A DNA stretch of 64,000 nucleotides. Origin: Larkinella rosea. GTDB lineage: Bacteria; Bacteroidota; Bacteroidia; Cytophagales; Spirosomataceae. The notes below the pieces were generated by a model, which ran no database searches, had not been told where the DNA came from, and saw only the letters and a list, made by a program, of their open reading frames with translations. The DNA lies in NCBI RefSeq assembly GCF_003858635.1, contig NZ_RQJO01000015.1:620001-684000 (forward strand), in the 5' to 3' direction. Below are positions 27,780-36,704 of the stretch, piece by piece. Position 1 is the first letter of the stretch; the number at the start of each line of letters is the position of its first letter. A program made the translations under genes and the position numbers.

Positions 27780-28766
27780 TCAGCGGGCCGACGCGGTGTC
27801 GGGCAGCGTGTAATATTCATACGAAATTTTCCACGTAAACGTCTGTCCCGGTTCGGCTTTGATTTTGATGTACGGTTCGGGGCAGACCGTTGTGTGAATG
27901 GACCAGAACGCCAGTTGCACAATGGGCTGATCGCCCACGACGCGGACACCCGCCCCGGTTTTGCGGTTTTCGATCCGGAAATCGTAGTCTTTCGCGGTAT
28001 CGCCAAAACCGCTCAGGTAGCAATGCGTGCTTTCCCCCTTGGGCAGTTCTTTCAGATACACAAACCGGTTTTCCCGGATGTCGGCAAACGTGCCGATGCC
28101 GCGCGTTGGCTTGACCTGCAACGCAAACGGAAAGGTTACTGAAATATCCGGCCCGGTCTGCTGTTGATCCAGCATGAAGAAATTGTGGTCGTACACGGTG
28201 GTTTCGATCGGTTTCCGACCGGTGTTTTTCAGACGATGTTCCAGCACCAGCACCGGTTTTCCCTTCAGGAGTTTGACGGTTTTTTCGTACCGATACGAAT
28301 ACCCGGCGGCATCGGTCAGGTCGTGCGTGAAAACCGCCTGATCTTTCCCGGTTTTGACGGTCCATTTTCCGGGATTGACGATGGCGTACGGCGAAGCAAA
28401 CCGATACGGCGCGTCTTTGGCTTTGCGGAGTGAACCGACACCGATTTTCAGGAAATCCTCCCCCGGTTTGGCGTCTTCGTAGCCCATGGGTGTAAACTCT
28501 TCGACCGGGCCGCTGATGGCGTCGTGCAGCTTCGGATCGTATTTCTCGAACCACTGCCCGAAATACGAATGCTCCTTGTACGTCAGGCTGGCAATGACGC
28601 CCGACCAGTCGAACCGTGTGCCCTGGTAATAACCGCTAACGGAATCCGGCAGGTACAATCGGGCCCGAATCAATCCGTTGGAAATAGCCACTTCCGGAAA
28701 CGGCGGAAGCAGGGTAACACTGGCGAAACCCAGGAGAATACCGATGAAAAGAGCGATTGTCTTCAT
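27780..28766 (-). CDS. Galactose-mutarotase-like protein, exported
   Basis: 328 residues from the ATG at 28766 (MKTIALFIGILLGFA), chosen because it gives a clean signal peptide; an upstream in-frame ATG would read through the terminator hairpin. The body is all-beta with IRARLYLPDSVSGYYQGTRFDWSGVIASL, HDLTDAAGYSYRYEKTVKLLKGKPVLVLEHRLKNTG and TVYDHNFFMLDQQ, the look of the aldose-epimerase supersandwich fold. Placed directly before the PQQ dehydrogenase, it may present the beta-anomer of a sugar to it. The fold is probable; catalysis is unproven. Confidence 0.68.
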   Translation of the reverse strand: MKTIALFIGILLGFASVTLLPPFPEVAISNGLIRARLYLPDSVSGYYQGTRFDWSGVIASLTYKEHSYFGQWFEKYDPKLHDAISGPVEEFTPMGYEDAKPGEDFLKIGVGSLRKAKDAPYRFASPYAIVNPGKWTVKTGKDQAVFTHDLTDAAGYSYRYEKTVKLLKGKPVLVLEHRLKNTGRKPIETTVYDHNFFMLDQQQTGPDISVTFPFALQVKPTRGIGTFADIRENRFVYLKELPKGESTHCYLSGFGDTAKDYDFRIENRKTGAGVRVVGDQPIVQLAFWSIHTTVCPEPYIKIKAEPGQTFTWKISYEYYTLPDTASAR

Positions 28767-28777
28767 GGAAAAAAGAA

Positions 28778-28822
28778 CTCCCGGTTTGGAGCGATTCTTG
28801 GAAAACCGCTCCAAACCGGGAG
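28778..28822 (-). terminator. Terminator after susD, 11 bases before the mutarotase-like gene
   Basis: Perfect 16-bp stem (arms 28778-28793 and 28807-28822; CTCCCGGTTTGGAGCG and its complement). Read on the minus strand it is followed by TTCTTTTTTCC and then the next ATG. It lies 8 bases past the susD stop, so enzyme genes downstream depend on read-through. Confidence 0.85.
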
Positions 28823-28829
28823 AAAGAGG

Positions 28830-30563
28830 TCAATAACCCGGGTTTTGTTTCATATTGACGTTCGCGGTGATCTCGTTGATCGGGATGGGTTGCGCGTAAT
28901 CCGTCGGGTCGAACTGAATGGCCCCACCCCGGATTTTCTGGTAATAAGCGGCTTCCTTATCCCCGATTTTCCAGCGGCAGACGTCGAACCACCAGTTGAA
29001 CTCGCCGAAGAACTCGGCCCAGCGTTCGTACTTGAGCGGATCGTTTTTCAGCACGTTGTCGGGTGCCATCGTCTGGTCGGTCAGGCTTTTGTAATCGACC
29101 GGCGAAGCCGTATTGACCGGATAATTATAAGCGCGCCGTTTCACCTTGTTGATGTATTCCAGCGCCGTAGCGTTGTCGCCGGTTTTCATCAAGGTTTCGG
29201 CGTAGAGCAGGTAAATATCGGCCAGCCGCAACCAGAGAATGTTGGACGGGTTGGCGCGGTTTATCTCCAGTTCCGTTCCGTTCAGGTTGATGTATTTCCG
29301 GAAACTCCAGGCTTCCATGTCCAGTTCGGTAATGTCGAGGTAGTGCGAAATGGGCCGTTTTACCCCGGCAACCACCATCGAATCGACGTACGGTTGCAGA
29401 CAGGCCACCCAAAGCCGGGGGTCAACGGTTTTGTTCGCGCGGGCCGTAATGGATTTGGTGATGTACGACTTATCGACGTTCGCGATGCTGGCCGAGGTGG
29501 TTCCGTTCGGGAAGTAGTGGCCCAGGTTAAAGCCAAACCGGGCGATGTTTTTGGCGTGCGGGAAAACGTTCGTCCAGGCCGAGGCAATGGGCGTTCCGGT
29601 CGTTGGGCTCACGTACGAAGGCGCAATCAGGGTCCCCATCATGGAACCCATCGACAGATCGACCCCGGAGTAGGTCATGTCGACGTTCAGATTGAGTTCA
29701 AACAGCGATTCGGAATTGAATTCGTTCTGCCCGTTGAACATGGTTTTGTACACATCGAACGAAACCAGCGATTTGTTGCTGGTGGTGACAATATTGCTCA
29801 GGTAGGTTTTGGCGTTGTTCCAGTCTTCGGTAAAGACGTAGGCTTTGGCCAGAAACCCTTTCACCCCCCATTGGTCCACTTTGTGCTTGTCGGCAACGGC
29901 GGTCCAGGTTTTTCCATTCAGCAGGGTTTCGGCCTGTTTCAGGTCGTTGATGATGAAATCCCAGCTTTGTTTGACCGTTGAACGGGAAATCTGCGTCTCG
30001 GACAGGTTGTTGGCGACGGTGGTCACAATCGGAACCCCCATTTTATCACCGCCCGCCCCATTCACGATGAAGGTTTCGCCCCAGAATGTGGTCAAATAGA
30101 AATAATACCACGCCCGCAGGAAAAGCGCCTGTCCTTTGATCAGGTTGATCGAAGCCGCGTCTGCGGTCGAAGCCGTCGGCAAAACCCGCTCCACCCCGGC
30201 CAGCAGCGTGTTGCAGCGTTGGACACCCCGCCACAAATCCGGCCAGATTTGTAGCAGAAAAGCGTCGCTGGGCAGGGCGTTGTTTTGCCCCATCTGAATC
30301 CAGTTGGGCGATCCCTGCCAGCTCAAATCCGTGGTGTGATCCCAGAGGTAGGTGCTATACGGGCCAATGGCGCGTCCGAAAATGCCAACGGCGTGCTGGG
30401 TGCCGTACACGCCCGTCAGAAGTTGTTCCAGGTCGGATACGGTGGCCGGATAGCTGGCGGTCGAAATGGCGGTGGGGTTGTTGACGTCAACAAAGTCCTC
30501 TTTGCAGGAGCCCATACCCACCACCAGCAAAGCAAGGAACGATAACTTGAAGAATATTTTCAT
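28830..30563 (-). CDS. SusD/RagB-type surface lipoprotein
   Basis: 577 residues. Lipoprotein signal with lipobox GMGSC (C20) followed by KEDFVDVNNPTAIS, typical of SusD. SusD helices (KGQALFLRAWYYFYLTTFWGE; LWLRLADIYLLYAETLMKTG) and the end PINEITANVNMKQNPGY are present. It binds the substrate on the cell surface and closes the partner SusC encoded 21 bases upstream. No glycoside hydrolase accompanies it, so the ligand may be a small sugar or sugar conjugate; that is inference. Confidence 0.93.
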   Translation of the reverse strand: MKIFFKLSFLALLVVGMGSCKEDFVDVNNPTAISTASYPATVSDLEQLLTGVYGTQHAVGIFGRAIGPYSTYLWDHTTDLSWQGSPNWIQMGQNNALPSDAFLLQIWPDLWRGVQRCNTLLAGVERVLPTASTADAASINLIKGQALFLRAWYYFYLTTFWGETFIVNGAGGDKMGVPIVTTVANNLSETQISRSTVKQSWDFIINDLKQAETLLNGKTWTAVADKHKVDQWGVKGFLAKAYVFTEDWNNAKTYLSNIVTTSNKSLVSFDVYKTMFNGQNEFNSESLFELNLNVDMTYSGVDLSMGSMMGTLIAPSYVSPTTGTPIASAWTNVFPHAKNIARFGFNLGHYFPNGTTSASIANVDKSYITKSITARANKTVDPRLWVACLQPYVDSMVVAGVKRPISHYLDITELDMEAWSFRKYINLNGTELEINRANPSNILWLRLADIYLLYAETLMKTGDNATALEYINKVKRRAYNYPVNTASPVDYKSLTDQTMAPDNVLKNDPLKYERWAEFFGEFNWWFDVCRWKIGDKEAAYYQKIRGGAIQFDPTDYAQPIPINEITANVNMKQNPGY

Positions 30564-30584
30564 GGTTTGAAATGGCTTTGGCGG

Positions 30585-33500
30585 TTAGAAACTCAGGTTG
30601 ATACCCATCGACAGCAATAGCGTGCGCGGGTACGAGAAAATCGTGTCGATACCCCGGGCGGTGGTGCCGTTGCGTCCCAGCACTTCCGGGTCAAGACCGC
30701 TGTATTTCGTGAATGTCAGCAGGTTTTGGGCCTGGGCGTAGATTTTCAGGTCCTGCACCCGAATGGCTCTCGTCAGGGCATTCGGCAGCGTGTAACCGAT
30801 TTGCAGATTCCGCAGTTTCAGGAACGAACCGTCTTCCACGAAATAGCTCGAAATCCGGCCGTAATTGGCGTTCGGGTCCCGCGAAAATGCTCCGGCGGCA
30901 TTGGTTACCCCCACGCGTGGCGAACTCGTCAGGCCATTGCCGTTAAAAAACGACGCGTTGAAAATGTCCTTCGTGGTGTTGTAATCGCCGTACATGAACT
31001 CCGTGAAGTATTTGTTCCCGTTGTACACATCAACGCCCTGAATACCCTGGAACAAGGCCGTCAGGTCGAAGCCCTTCCAGCCCAGGTTGAGGGTCAGACC
31101 GTAGGTGAGTTTGGGCCAGGGATTCCCGATGAAGGTTTTATCGGCCACCGTGATGCGTCCGTCGCCGTTGGTGTCCTTGTACCGCAGGTCACCCGCAGCC
31201 GTTCCGGCATTCTGGTAATACACACTGGTGGAACCAGCCGCCTGCTGCGCTTTTTCGTTCAGCGATTTTACATCGGCGTCCGACTGGAAAATGCCTTCCA
31301 CGATATACCCGTAAAACTGGCTCATCGGGTGCCCAACTTCGGTGCGTCCGGCGTTGCCGTCGAGATCCAGCCCGGCCTGTCCGTCGCTGATCGGGTTGTT
31401 GTTAACGCCGTCGAGTTTCTTCACCAGATTTCGGTTGAAAGAAGCATTGGCCGCAATGGCGTAGGTGAACGCACCGGTTTTGCCCCGGTAATCCACCGCC
31501 AGTTCGAGCCCTTTGTTGCTCATCTGACCAATGTTGGTATACACGGACGTATTCCCAAAACCGGCCGATTGCGCCACCGGAACCTGGTAAATCATCCCCT
31601 GCGTCTGGCGACTGTACCAATCGACGGTGACATTCAGCGCATTTTTCAGTAAACCGATATCCAGCCCCACGTCGGTCTGGTTAACGGCTTCCCAGCGAAT
31701 GTTTTCGTTAGCGAGCTGGGCGGTCAGCGCATACCCTTTGGCGCGCGTGCTTCCGTCGGCCAGACCCATGCTGTTCGTCCCATTCGTTCCGCCGTAGGAG
31801 GCCTGGTACGTATACTGAGGAATGTTACTGGTGCTACCCAGTTTTCCGTAACTCGCCCGGACTTTCAGGTTGGAAACATAGGTCAGGTTGTCGCGGATAA
31901 AGGGTTCTTCGGTCAGTTTCCAGCCGATGGAAGCCGAGGGAAACACCCCGAATTTGTTCGTGGGGCCAAACCGGTCGGAACCGTCCCGGCGGATGTTGGC
32001 CGTCAGCAGGTATTTATTGGCGTAAACGTAGTTGATCCGGCCAAACTGCGAAAGCAGCCGGGTCTGCGGAAATTCACCTCCGCTGGCCACGTAGCTGCTG
32101 GGGTTGGTCGTCAAGCCCAGGTTGTAGGTCACGTACGGAAAACCCTGCGCCGAAGCACTGAGCGAACTCAGGTCGGATTGGTAGGCTTCGTATCCGGCCA
32201 TCGCTTTCAGATCATGTTGACCGAAGGTTTTGGCGTAGGTTAATACGAGGTTGGCCGTCAGGTTCCGCTGGTTGTTGCCGTCGCGGGCCAGTGAAGCAAC
32301 GCGGTTGGCGACGATCCCGAAATCGTAGGCTTCCACGAATTTGTAGTTCTTGACGTTGTAGATCGACGCGCCGAACGTGGTCCGGAAGTTCAAACCGTTC
32401 GTAATTTCCCAATCGGCATATACGTTGCCTTCCAGGGCGTACGTCTGGTTCAACTGGTGGTTGATGAATTCGTTACCGACGAGGTTCGGACCACCGAAAT
32501 AGTTACCGGTTTTAGCCCAGCCGCCGTAAATGTTGGTCGGATCGTAAACCGGAATAACCGGTGCAGAGCGGAAAGGAAAGGTCGTGCTGACCGTCGGATT
32601 CGTACCGGTCATCCAGCCGTACAGCGTTTCGCCCACCTTAAACCGGCGGTTGATTTTAAAATCGGCGTTCGACCGAATCCCGTAGCGCTTGAACCAGTTG
32701 TCGATGATCGTTCCGCCCTCACGCTGGTAATTGACCGACAGGTAATAGTTGCTTTTGGCCGACGCGCCGGATAGCGAAAGTGAATAACTCTGTTCCCCGC
32801 CCGAAGTGAATAAATCATCGACCCAGTCGTTGTTCGGCAGCGTATTCGGATCTCCCCAGCTGTTGGTAGCGACACCAAAGGCGGTTTTGGCTTTGTAGTA
32901 ATCGGCGGTATTGAGCAGTTTGAATAAATTCAGCGGTTGACGAACCCCGTAATAGGCGTTGAAATTGATGTTCATCTTGTCCATGCTGGTTCCGCGCTTG
33001 GTCGTCACCAGCACAACACCACCCGCAGCCTGCGCGCCGTAAATCGCAGCGGCACTTGCATCTTTCAGAATTTCAATGGATTCGACGTCCTGGAGGTTGA
33101 AGTTGTTGCCCGACGACATCCGGATTCCATCGACGATGTAGAGCGGAGCCATACCCCCAATGGAACCGACGCCCCGAATCACAATGTCGGCGCTAGCGCC
33201 CGGCGAACCGTCGTTCCGCGTCACCTGGACCCCCGCGGCCCGGCCTTGCAGGGCTTCGTTCACGCTGCGAACCGGCAGGCTCTTCACATCTTCTGCCTTG
33301 ACCGACGAAACCGAGCCCGTTAAATCCGAGCGTTTCTGCGTACCGTACCCGACAACGACGACCTCGCTCAGGTTTTTGGTATCCGTCGCCAGCCGAATAT
33401 TGAGCGTGCTTTGCGCGCCGACGGTTACTTCCTGCGTCAGATAGCCTACGAAGCTAAAAACCAGCACGTCATCGCCGGTCAGCAGCGACATCCGAAACTG

Positions 33501-34025
33501 GCCGTTGGCGTCGGTGGTGGTGCCACGCGTGGTGCCTTTTACCACGATGCTCACCCCCGGCAAACTGGCTCCGGATTCGTCAGAAACCGAGCCGGTGACG
33601 GTTCGGTCGGCGGCATTTTCGATGGTCAGGCGCAACAATTCCTGCGGGGTCATGGGCAACACAACTTCCTGCGTCAGAATAATCTGGCGGCCTTTGATCA
33701 GGTAAGAGACCTGGAGCGGTTTTAGCAGATTGGTCAGTACTGCGCCCAACGGCTGATTCGTAGCGTTAAGCGAGACGCGGTCATTCAATTGAATCAGCGC
33801 CGAGCGGTAGGCAAAACGAACGTCGGCCTGTTTGCACAACTGGTGCAGAACGGTTTTAACCGATTGGTTCGTCACTTGAATCGTGACGCGCTGGTCCATC
33901 ACTCGCTGCGCTTCGACCGGGCGGGCCAGGGCCAGGCCAGTGAAGATCGCTGCCAGTAGTAACTGATAGAAAGTCAATTTCATAAAGCTACGCAACAGGC
34001 TAAGCGGTTGTCGAAGTTTTTCCAT
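30585..34025 (-). CDS. SusC-type TonB-dependent transporter with N-terminal STN domain
   Basis: 1146 residues from the ATG at 34025 (MEKLRQPLSLLRSFMKLTFYQ), chosen over a frame extending 27 residues further because the longer one lacks a sensible export signal. Signal (to about 40), STN signalling domain (about 46-115; VTIQVTNQSVKTVLHQLCKQADVRF), carboxypeptidase-D-like domain (about 143-225; GSVSDESGASLPGVSIVVKG), SEVVVVGYGTQKRS, SusC plug (ALQGRAAGVQV, ILKDASAAAIYGAQAAGGVVLVTTKRG) and barrel ending INLSF. The STN domain contacts FecR (next gene upstream), so import and transcription are linked through the ECF sigma factor. Confidence 0.95.
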   Translation of the reverse strand: MEKLRQPLSLLRSFMKLTFYQLLLAAIFTGLALARPVEAQRVMDQRVTIQVTNQSVKTVLHQLCKQADVRFAYRSALIQLNDRVSLNATNQPLGAVLTNLLKPLQVSYLIKGRQIILTQEVVLPMTPQELLRLTIENAADRTVTGSVSDESGASLPGVSIVVKGTTRGTTTDANGQFRMSLLTGDDVLVFSFVGYLTQEVTVGAQSTLNIRLATDTKNLSEVVVVGYGTQKRSDLTGSVSSVKAEDVKSLPVRSVNEALQGRAAGVQVTRNDGSPGASADIVIRGVGSIGGMAPLYIVDGIRMSSGNNFNLQDVESIEILKDASAAAIYGAQAAGGVVLVTTKRGTSMDKMNINFNAYYGVRQPLNLFKLLNTADYYKAKTAFGVATNSWGDPNTLPNNDWVDDLFTSGGEQSYSLSLSGASAKSNYYLSVNYQREGGTIIDNWFKRYGIRSNADFKINRRFKVGETLYGWMTGTNPTVSTTFPFRSAPVIPVYDPTNIYGGWAKTGNYFGGPNLVGNEFINHQLNQTYALEGNVYADWEITNGLNFRTTFGASIYNVKNYKFVEAYDFGIVANRVASLARDGNNQRNLTANLVLTYAKTFGQHDLKAMAGYEAYQSDLSSLSASAQGFPYVTYNLGLTTNPSSYVASGGEFPQTRLLSQFGRINYVYANKYLLTANIRRDGSDRFGPTNKFGVFPSASIGWKLTEEPFIRDNLTYVSNLKVRASYGKLGSTSNIPQYTYQASYGGTNGTNSMGLADGSTRAKGYALTAQLANENIRWEAVNQTDVGLDIGLLKNALNVTVDWYSRQTQGMIYQVPVAQSAGFGNTSVYTNIGQMSNKGLELAVDYRGKTGAFTYAIAANASFNRNLVKKLDGVNNNPISDGQAGLDLDGNAGRTEVGHPMSQFYGYIVEGIFQSDADVKSLNEKAQQAAGSTSVYYQNAGTAAGDLRYKDTNGDGRITVADKTFIGNPWPKLTYGLTLNLGWKGFDLTALFQGIQGVDVYNGNKYFTEFMYGDYNTTKDIFNASFFNGNGLTSSPRVGVTNAAGAFSRDPNANYGRISSYFVEDGSFLKLRNLQIGYTLPNALTRAIRVQDLKIYAQAQNLLTFTKYSGLDPEVLGRNGTTARGIDTIFSYPRTLLLSMGINLSF

Positions 34026-34119
34026 ACTTTTACTTGTTTTTTGGCTGTTTGGGATTACGAATAGACAAAAAATACCCTTCTTCATCCTGGAGAGGTTGAT
34101 TATCAAAGGGGCTTTGTAG

Positions 34120-34154
34120 GGTCAATGATGCTGGTACCATCATTGGCCTTTTTT
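34120..34154 (+). other. Hairpin with plus-strand T-run in the FecR-susC gap
   Basis: GGTCAATGATG (34120-34130) pairs with CATCATTGGCC (34138-34148, one G-U pair) and is followed by TTTTTT. It has terminator form on the plus strand, against the direction of the flanking genes, so it may block antisense transcripts or form a structure in the susC leader, about 95 bases before its start. Confidence 0.5.
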
Positions 34155-34251
34155 GTTGGCAGTGGGTTACTGGGTCATAGGCAGACGGGATTAGGGCTCG
34201 AGATGGTTCGGATACGGAATTAATTTATGGGTTTAGGAATAGTGTATCGGG

Positions 34252-35376
34252 TTAATGACAGCCTTTGCTGGTGATCACAATCTGTCCGTCGAGCACTTCA
34301 TACGATGCACCAATGGTTTGGCAGATGACGTCCAGGCGCTCCATCAGATTTTCTTCATTAAACGAGACATTGACCAGACAGGCCGCCATCGCGTCTTCGT
34401 CGAAACGTAATTTCACACCGTACGTCCGTTCCAGACTGGCGAAAACCCTGGCCACAGGCGCATCCTCAAACTCCTGTTCGCGGCTGGGCCGGTTGACGAC
34501 CAAAGCCGCTGGCTTTTCCACCACGGCCTTGATCAGGCGGTTTTCTTCCAGATTGTACGTCATTTGCTGGTTGGGCGTCAGTACCACCCCTTCGACGCGC
34601 CGGAGACCCGACTGCTGGGCTTTTTCGTAATCCTTCAGCGAATACACCGAGACCCGCCCGGTTTTCACCATTACGGTTACGTCTTTTTCTTCGGTATAGG
34701 CACGGACCAAAAAGCTGGTTCCCAGTACTTTCGTGACGGTTTGGTTGGCGTAGATCAAAAACGGTTTGGCCGGATTTTTCACCACGTCGAAAAAGGCTTC
34801 TCCGCTTAGGTAAACCGTACGCGTCGTGGCGCTGAACCGATGGGGATAGCTCAATCGGCTTTTTGGGTTCAGCGTGACCACACTGCCGTCACTCAGCAGT
34901 ACATTGATCGCTTTGGTGCCGGTATTGACTTTTTCCTCCAGCGGAGCCTTCGGTACGTTTTTGGTCAGGTATTCGTAGGAGTAGGCAGCCGGTTTTGCGG
35001 TACGGTTTACGTAAATCCGGGCGACAAGCCCCAACAGCACCACCACCGAAGCCGCCACGGCCCATCGCCACCAGGTCCGTTGACTCAGTGGCACAACGGG
35101 CGTCTCTTCGGTTTCGGAATCCCGACGTTCGGCGGCTTTACCCACCAGTTGCGCCAGTTCCTGCGCCAGCCGTTCGTCAGTGGCATCGTCGCGGTAATGC
35201 GCATTCAACGCACGAACCAGTTCCTGGGCCTGCCGCACCACCTCCGCACGGTCGGGATTCTGGACGAGCCATTGTTCCCAAAAACGGGCGGTTTGCGGAG
35301 TTGTCTCCGTAGTCCACTGCCGGAACGATTCATCGAACAGGAAGTCTTCGGCTTCGTACGTTCTATAATTAATCAT
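34252..35376 (-). CDS. FecR-family anti-sigma factor
   Basis: 374 residues. A cytosolic N-terminal part (1-100) that would hold the sigma factor, one membrane helix (about 103-122, WWRWAVAASVVVLLGLVARIY), a periplasmic FecR domain (about 140-245; TGTKAINVLLSDGSVVTLNPKSRLSYPHRF, GEAFFDVVKNPAKPFLIYAN) and a C-terminal DUF4974 domain (about 305-370; FEDAPVARVFASLERTYGVKLRF). It relays substrate binding at the STN-bearing SusC to the ECF sigma factor encoded 92 bases upstream. Confidence 0.93.
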   Translation of the reverse strand: MINYRTYEAEDFLFDESFRQWTTETTPQTARFWEQWLVQNPDRAEVVRQAQELVRALNAHYRDDATDERLAQELAQLVGKAAERRDSETEETPVVPLSQRTWWRWAVAASVVVLLGLVARIYVNRTAKPAAYSYEYLTKNVPKAPLEEKVNTGTKAINVLLSDGSVVTLNPKSRLSYPHRFSATTRTVYLSGEAFFDVVKNPAKPFLIYANQTVTKVLGTSFLVRAYTEEKDVTVMVKTGRVSVYSLKDYEKAQQSGLRRVEGVVLTPNQQMTYNLEENRLIKAVVEKPAALVVNRPSREQEFEDAPVARVFASLERTYGVKLRFDEDAMAACLVNVSFNEENLMERLDVICQTIGASYEVLDGQIVITSKGCH

Positions 35377-35468
35377 TGAGTGAATTGCATTCTATGGCTT
35401 CTATTTCCATAGTGTCGGACGCAGGAGCGCAATACTCAAAAAAAAGTAAAATTATTATGGAGAAGATT

Positions 35469-36083
35469 TCAATTCGCTCCGGAGCGAATCATTTCCAGCA
35501 GCAACAGCAACAGGCTGGACGACCACTGGCTGCGGAGTTCCTTGAAGGTTCGGTGGAGAAGATTGGCGACGCTTTGCCGCTCCAGGCCCATAATCTGGGC
35601 AATTTCGTGGTTGTCGAGATTCTGGTAAAACCGCAGGTACAGAACCTCCTGCTGGCGTTTGGAGAGCGACGCCATGAGCTGGTGGAGCAACCGGGTTTGC
35701 TCGGTCTGGCTTTCGCTGTCGATAATCTGCTGTTCGATGGAATCGGCAAACGGCAACTGCGCCGGTGTCGATTCATCGATATCGACGGCAGTTGGCCCCG
35801 ACCGGGTTTTCAATAATTTATAGCGCAGGGATTTCAGGAGGTAGGCTTTCACAAAAACCGCATCGCCGACGGTTGTTCGGTGGTCCCACAAATCCAGCAG
35901 CAAATCCTGGATGGCATCCCAAACCCGTTCCGAATCCGTAGTCAACCGCAAACCGTAATTATACAAACTACGGTAATGCACCTGGGCCAGCTCGCCGAAA
36001 GCCAGTTCGTCGCCGGCTTTGAAGCGTTGCCATAATTCCTGAGGTGTCAGATTTTTATATTCAGCGGCAGTAACGTGTTCCAA
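35469..36083 (-). CDS. ECF-type RNA polymerase sigma factor (FecI-like)
   Basis: 204 residues. Region 2 (about 18-90; GDELAFGELAQVHYRSLYNYGLRL, DAIQDLLLDLW) and region 4 (about 140-190; LSKRQQEVLYLRFYQNLDNHEIAQIMGLERQSVANLLHRTFKEL) are clear. As the first gene of the sigma-FecR-SusC-SusD series it should direct transcription of the second glycan/sugar locus. The C terminus is unusually rich in Leu (SSSLLLLLLEMI). Confidence 0.93.
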   Translation of the reverse strand: MEHVTAAEYKNLTPQELWQRFKAGDELAFGELAQVHYRSLYNYGLRLTTDSERVWDAIQDLLLDLWDHRTTVGDAVFVKAYLLKSLRYKLLKTRSGPTAVDIDESTPAQLPFADSIEQQIIDSESQTEQTRLLHQLMASLSKRQQEVLYLRFYQNLDNHEIAQIMGLERQSVANLLHRTFKELRSQWSSSLLLLLLEMIRSGAN

Positions 36084-36118
36084 TCGATGAGATCGTCAAA
36101 TACTGACTTTACTTATAC

Positions 36119-36126
36119 CAAATGTA
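36119..36126 (-). promoter_or_regulatory. Possible -7 box of the ECF sigma gene
   Basis: On the minus strand the sequence is TACATTTG, matching TAnnTTTG, 36 bases before the sigma-factor start. No good TTTG is seen 19-21 bases further upstream, so support is partial. Confidence 0.4.
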
Positions 36127-36286
36127 AGGTTAATTTAACACAGATGGTATTTTCCTGCGTAATTCTATAATTAAAATAATTTAATATATAACGATGCGGA
36201 TGAGTGATTAATCGATTCTAAAAGACGGAAAAAATGGGGTTCTAATCAAAAATTGGAAGACAGCTTTAAATAAACGGGCAGTTGGC

Positions 36287-36294
36287 TAACTTTG
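36287..36294 (+). promoter_or_regulatory. Putative -7 box for the small membrane-protein gene
   Basis: TAACTTTG matches TAnnTTTG, 66 bases before the ATG at 36361. The -33 element is weak or absent. Confidence 0.4.
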
Positions 36295-36360
36295 ATAATT
36301 ATTTTCGTTTAAGAATCCTCCATGCCGATACAACTTCTGAACTAAACGAATAGCCACACC

Positions 36361-36486
36361 ATGAATGACCGGTTTAAAACATGGCTCAAGCGCGTCGGTT
36401 GGCTGGGCTTTCTCTTCTTCCTCATCAAAGGCCTGCTCTGGCTGATTATTCCTTATCTGATTGCGAAAGGCGTTTTTTCGAAATAG
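36361..36486 (+). CDS. Small single-span membrane protein
   Basis: 41 residues: a basic, amphipathic start (MNDRFKTWLKRVGWLG) and a hydrophobic span (FLFFLIKGLLWLIIPYLIA) ending KGVFSK. Very similar short proteins (W-L-K-R-G-W/F-GFLFFLIKGL...W) occur across Cytophagales as I recall, which supports a real gene, but their function is unknown. It has its own upstream -7 box and stands alone between the sigma gene and tamB. Confidence rests on protein-like composition, a clean ATG and the family memory. Confidence 0.65.
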   Translation: MNDRFKTWLKRVGWLGFLFFLIKGLLWLIIPYLIAKGVFSK

Positions 36487-36704
36487 AAATCAGGTAAGAA
36501 GGAATATCACTATAACATAATCACTTTTTGTGCGGTTTATTGAATACCTTTTATCCGGCTTGATTATTGGTGCCGTCTGGATAATTTTTTTGATTAAAAG
36601 ATGATCCGGTATTCAACATTCATCGTCTAAAGTACGTATTACGTAACATACCCAGGACCGAATGGGAGTTTGTGAAAGACTATTCGGGGACTTATTGAAG
36701 TAAC

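Larger units (their letters stand above)
36084..36704. other. Mostly non-coding stretch before tamB (621 bp)
   Basis: Very AT-rich left part with the sigma-gene -7 box, then the small membrane-protein gene (36361-36486) behind TAACTTTG at 36287-36294. A 24-codon hydrophobic frame from GTG 36530 to 36604 is seen but not called. The inverted repeat TACGT-ATT-ACGTA lies near 36630-36645, and no other structure stands out before the GTG of tamB. Confidence 0.5.

Noticed and set aside
28767-28814. Upstream start for the mutarotase-like gene
   Set aside because: The added residues are encoded by the terminator hairpin and precede a clean signal peptide.
28524-29981. 485-codon frame antisense to susD and the mutarotase-like gene
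   Set aside because: It crosses two well-supported genes and a terminator and shows no recognisable protein.
34026-34106. 27-residue N-terminal extension of the STN-bearing SusC
   Set aside because: The extension adds a second short hydrophobic stretch before the real export signal; the ATG at 34025 is more natural.
36530-36604. 24-codon hydrophobic frame starting with GTG
   Set aside because: Too short, weak start and no promoter; it might be a small membrane peptide, but sequence alone does not support it.
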